Assembly (NCBI GenBank): GCA_038213835.1 | Contig: JBBQSN010000017.1 | Location: 1 to 28,874 of the forward strand | From: JBBQSN01 sp038213835 | Lineage (GTDB): Bacteria; Actinomycetota; Actinomycetes; Actinomycetales; CAWJMD01 | Direction of reading: 5' to 3' | DNA length: 28,874 nucleotides | Part shown: positions 26,302 through 28,874 of the stretch, in pieces | Numbering within the stretch: position 1 is the first letter of the stretch | How the letters are laid out: each line of letters begins with the position of its first letter | The notes under the pieces: generated by a model | The model's input: the letters and a program-made list of their open reading frames with translations, nothing else | Told to the model about the DNA's origin: nothing | Databases searched by the model: none | Position numbers and translations under genes: made by a program

Positions 26302-27440
26302 GCGCTCCCCCGCACCGGGCTGCGCCAGTCCGTCCCGCAGGCAGCGAGGCGGTCGGGGGCGCGCAGGTTGGGGCAGCACCCGACGGGGCACGTGTCGTGC
26401 ACCGAGGGCAGCCCCGCGGCGGCCACCGGCGGGCCCTCGCCGAGGCCGCACCGCTCCAGGACGAGGTCGACCAGGGCACCCACGAACGCGGGAGCCGTGC
26501 CGACGGTGCCTGCACGGACCATCCGCAGCCCGAGCCGCTCGCAGGTGGCGGCCGCCTCGGTGTCGAGGTCGTAGACGACCTCCATGTGGTCGCTGACGAA
26601 GCCGATCGGGGACAGCACGACGGTCCGGTGCCCGGCAGCGGCGAGCTCCTCGAGGTGGTCGTTGACGTCAGGTTCCAGCCACGGCTGGGTGGGCGGTCCG
26701 GAACGGCTGCAGTAGACGAGGTCCCACTCCTCGGCACCGGCGACAGCGGCCACCGCCGCGGCGACACCACGGTGCTGGTCGACGTACGCGCCGCCCTGCG
26801 GTCCGGACGAGTCCGCCATCGAGGTCGGCACCGAGTGCGTGACGAACACGAGCCGGGGGGTGGCCCCGCCCTCCGGCTGCACCTCGACGAGGGCAGCCCG
26901 CACCGCCGCGCCGTTGGCCTCGACGAACCCGGCGGTGCCCCCGTACCGGCGCACCTGGTCGACCTCGAGGTCGCGTCCCTCGCCGGCGAGCGCGACCAGC
27001 GCCTCGGCGACGTCCTCGCGGTACTGCCGGCAGCCCGAGTAGGACGAGTACGCGCTGGTGGTGACGACGAGCACCCGGCGCGCACCGCCGTCGTGCGCCT
27101 CGCGCAGGGTGTCGACGAGGTAGGGCGCCCAGTTCCGGTTGCCCCAGAGCACGGGCAGTTCGACCCCGCGCTCGCGCAGGCCCGCCTCGAGCGCCGCCAG
27201 CAGGGCGGTGTTCTGGTCGTTGATCGGGCTGCGGCCGCCGAACAGCGAGTAGTGCTCGCCGACCTCGGCCAGTCGCTCGTCCGGGATGTTCTTGCCGCGG
27301 GTCACGTTGCGCAGGAAGGGGACCACGTCGTCCGGCCCCTCCGGGCCGCCGAACGACAGCAGCACGACGGCGTCGTACGGGGCCTCCCTGGTCCTGGCCG
27401 CGGTATCGGTGGCTGGCACAGGACTGGTCATGGGCTCCAT
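26298..27440 (-). CDS. hemH: Ferrochelatase (coproporphyrin ferrochelatase type)
   Basis: Inserts Fe2+ into a porphyrin. In actinobacteria the substrate is coproporphyrin III, in the coproporphyrin-dependent heme route (the gene is also named cpfC). The 380-residue protein has YDAVVLLSFGGPEGPDDV at its N-terminus, LFGGRSPIND, VTTSAYSSYSGCRQYREDV, FVTHSVPTSM with the active-site His, YCSRSGPPTQPWLEPDV with a conserved Glu, and LSPIGFVSDHMEV. Cys137 and Cys351/355/356 (TCPVGCCPN) are consistent with the [2Fe-2S] cluster found in actinobacterial enzymes. The start is uncertain: ATG at 27438-27440 was taken, but ATG at 27429-27431, with GGAG close by, is equally possible. It is followed by the coupled SuhB-like gene. 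Confidence 0.96.
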   Translation of the reverse strand: MEPMTSPVPATDTAARTREAPYDAVVLLSFGGPEGPDDVVPFLRNVTRGKNIPDERLAEVGEHYSLFGGRSPINDQNTALLAALEAGLRERGVELPVLWGNRNWAPYLVDTLREAHDGGARRVLVVTTSAYSSYSGCRQYREDVAEALVALAGEGRDLEVDQVRRYGGTAGFVEANGAAVRAALVEVQPEGGATPRLVFVTHSVPTSMADSSGPQGGAYVDQHRGVAAAVAAVAGAEEWDLVYCSRSGPPTQPWLEPDVNDHLEELAAAGHRTVVLSPIGFVSDHMEVVYDLDTEAAATCERLGLRMVRAGTVGTAPAFVGALVDLVLERCGLGEGPPVAAAGLPSVHDTCPVGCCPNLRAPDRLAACGTDWRSPVRGSA

Positions 27441-27726
27441 CGTGTCACCCGGTCACGCGTCGCACCCGGCGACCGTCAGCCGCGCGGGACGGGAGCGGTG
27501 ACCTCGACGTGCAGCGCGAACACCCGGGCGAGGAGGACTGGCAGCGCCACCGCCCCGGCGGCGACCGGGCGGCGTCGAGCACCAGGACGGCCCGACGGGG
27601 TCGCTGATGCCGACCGGCGGGACGGCGCCCAGGACGAGCAGCGGCACCGACCGTACCGGCACGTCGTCCGGTCCCGGCGGCACCGACGGGCCTACAGTGG
27701 CCGCACGAGAACGAGGGAGTACGTCC
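27441..27726. other. 286-bp gap between hemH and sepH with possible coding remnant
   Basis: No intact gene is visible. On the minus strand (about 27480-27680), three frames in succession give protein-like pieces: LLVLGAVPPVGISDPVGP, then AVLVLDAA, then PVAAGAVALPVLLARVFALH ending at a stop. The first piece faintly recalls the YbaK/ProX tRNA-deacylase family. Together this suggests a frame-broken fragment, but composition alone could produce it. The right end holds the sepH promoter. Confidence 0.3.
27693..27719 (+). promoter_or_regulatory. sepH -10 box and ribosome-binding site
   Basis: TACAGT (27693-27698) fits the actinobacterial -10 pattern. GAGGGAG (27713-27719) lies 7 nt before the ATG at 27727. 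Together they would give a short leader of about 20 nt. Confidence 0.55.
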
Positions 27727-28874
27727 ATGGACAACGTCGAGCTCGTCGGCGTGCACGAAGACGGCGAGCACCTGGTGCTGGCCGGCCCCGACGGCGTGCG
27801 GTTCCTGCTGGGGATCGACGAGGCCCTGCGGGCCGCCGTCCGGCGTGACCGCGCGCGCCTGGGACAGCTGCAGATCGCCATCGACGGGTTGCCCCGGCCC
27901 CAGGAGATCCAGCGGCGCATCCGGGCCGGCATGAGCGCGCAGGAGCTCGCGAAGGCCTCCGGGCTGCCGCTCGAGCACGTGCTGCGCTACGAGGGCCCGG
28001 TGATGGCTGAGCGTGAGCACGTCGCTCGTCGCGCCCGGGGCACCGTCGTCCAGCGCACCGGATCGTCGGCGACCCCGCTGGAGGACCTCGTCTCGCAGCG
28101 GCTCACCGCCCGAGGCGTCGAGGGCGACCCGGCGTGGGACGCCTGGCGCGAGGACACCGGCTCGTGGGTGGTGCAGGTCGCGTTCAGCGCGGGTGGCCGC
28201 GACCGCACCGCCCGGTGGCGCTACGACATCGCCGGCGCGCACCTCGAGCCGATGGAGGACGAGGCGCGCTGGCTGACGGCCCGCACCGAGCAGGAGGCCG
28301 GGCCGCTGGGTGCCCGCCGGCTCAGCGCGGTCAAGGTGCAGGAGAAGGTCTACGACGTCGAGGCCGACGGCGGGGTACGCCCGAGCGGTCGCGACGCCGC
28401 CGAGCAGGCGTCGCCGCGGGACCGCACCGTCGACCTGCTCGATGCCCTGCGCGGGCGCCGCGGCAAGCGGCAGCCGGTGCTCGAGGGCGACGAGGCCCCG
28501 ACCCAGGGCGACCTCGTCGACGAGCTGCTGGAGGGGGCCGACGCCCCGCCGGCCGCGCACCCGCCGGCCGCGCACCCGCCGGCCGCTCACCCGCCGGCCT
28601 CGCGGCCCGAGGAGGCAACCGACGCCGAGATCCTCGCGCTGCCGGAGCCCCGGCGTGCCGATCCCCCAGCCACCGACGGGACCGGCACCGACGGGACCGG
28701 CACGGACGAGCAGGAGGCCGCCTCCGAGCGGATCGACCTGACCGCCACCCCCGATGCCGACGAGGAGCCGGACGGGGTGCCCGCGCGGGACCAGGACGAC
28801 GGCAGTGTCGACGGCCAGGACGAGGACCGTCCGGGGTCGCGCCGTCCGGCAAGGGCGCGCAGCAAGCCGCGTCG
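27727..28874 (+). CDS. sepH: Septation protein SepH (DUF3071), partial at the window edge
   Basis: Actinobacterial division protein that, in Streptomyces and mycobacteria, binds FtsZ and promotes its assembly at septa. The N-terminus DNVELVGVHEDGEHLVLAG and AVRRDRARLGQLQI, plus the helix-turn-helix-like MSAQELAKASGLPLEHVLRY (~75-100), are characteristic of SepH. WDAWREDTGSWVVQVAFSAG and ARWRYDIAGAHLEPMEDEARW follow. From ~residue 240 the protein becomes low-complexity and acidic. It has Pro-Pro-Ala-Ala-His repeats (28546-28599), then a duplicated Thr-Asp-Gly-Thr-Gly unit, and basic clusters near the edge. 382 codons are seen; the stop lies beyond the window. It has its own promoter and a strong ribosome-binding site. 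Confidence 0.95.
   Translation, partial: MDNVELVGVHEDGEHLVLAGPDGVRFLLGIDEALRAAVRRDRARLGQLQIAIDGLPRPQEIQRRIRAGMSAQELAKASGLPLEHVLRYEGPVMAEREHVARRARGTVVQRTGSSATPLEDLVSQRLTARGVEGDPAWDAWREDTGSWVVQVAFSAGGRDRTARWRYDIAGAHLEPMEDEARWLTARTEQEAGPLGARRLSAVKVQEKVYDVEADGGVRPSGRDAAEQASPRDRTVDLLDALRGRRGKRQPVLEGDEAPTQGDLVDELLEGADAPPAAHPPAAHPPAAHPPASRPEEATDAEILALPEPRRADPPATDGTGTDGTGTDEQEAASERIDLTATPDADEEPDGVPARDQDDGSVDGQDEDRPGSRRPARARSKPR
28546..28599 (+). repeat. 15-bp in-frame tandem repeat in sepH
   Basis: The unit CCGCCGGCCGCGCAC occurs at 28546-28560 and 28561-28575, then with one change at 28576-28590 and partially at 28591-28599. It encodes PPAAH repeats in the disordered linker of SepH. Such repeats are prone to slippage, so copy number may vary between strains. 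Confidence 0.9.

Noticed and set aside
27445..28590. A 381-codon minus-strand frame opposite sepH
   Set aside because: It is antisense to the well-supported SepH frame and has no recognisable domain.
28546..28706. Short repeats that might be a CRISPR array
   Set aside because: Units are 15 bp, contiguous and in frame, without spacers. They encode PPAAH and TDGTG repeats in SepH.

Overview
This window is from a high-GC Gram-positive bacterium, almost certainly an actinomycete. The gene content is typical of that class: sepH, DUF4193, DUF3093, DUF3710 and DUF3159 genes, a paired TrkA-type locus, an actinobacterial ferrochelatase with extra cysteines, and many GTG starts with 4-bp GTGA/ATGA overlaps. 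I cannot place it to genus. Both window edges cut genes: a histidine kinase on the left and sepH on the right. I saw no tRNA, rRNA, CRISPR array, transposase, integrase or phage gene.

Layout, left to right. (1) 1-2360, minus strand: a small secreted protein, an OmpR/PhoB-type response regulator and a sensor kinase. (2) 2465-4933: dxs (first enzyme of the MEP isoprenoid pathway) and a conserved 122-residue protein. (3) 4965-12772: a sugar-uptake cassette. A ROK regulator and a glycogen-debranching-like glycosidase read leftward. A LacI regulator, a lipoprotein binding protein and two permeases read rightward. The two halves diverge around a 16-bp near-palindromic candidate operator. No ATPase is encoded, so the importer must borrow one. 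A perfect 17-bp hairpin terminator separates the cassette from acnA. (4) 12859-15672: acnA (aconitase) behind a good promoter whose -10 overlaps a perfect 22-bp palindrome. (5) 15778-20797: a TRAM-domain RNA methyltransferase coupled to a KimA-like potassium importer, diverging from two TrkA-type NAD-binding potassium regulators. (6) 20782-24649: DUF3159 membrane protein, OB-fold protein, DUF3710 protein, dUTPase, DUF3093 protein and DUF4193 zinc-ribbon-like protein. (7) 24650-28874: a 510-bp non-coding stretch, a 96-residue protein, an inositol-monophosphatase-family enzyme, ferrochelatase and the start of sepH.

Most genes are conserved actinobacterial housekeeping functions: isoprenoid and heme precursors, the TCA cycle, nucleotide hygiene, potassium balance and cell division. 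The sugar cassette between dxs and acnA looks like an accessory, locally regulated catabolic unit.

The most notable signals are these: a roughly 65-bp element repeated three times, each copy ending exactly on the ribosome-binding site and GTG start of a different gene; the acnA palindrome; the LacI operator together with an apparently shortened LacI effector domain; and a KimA-like transporter facing two TrkA proteins with no Trk pore nearby. I did not find a clearly new multi-gene system.
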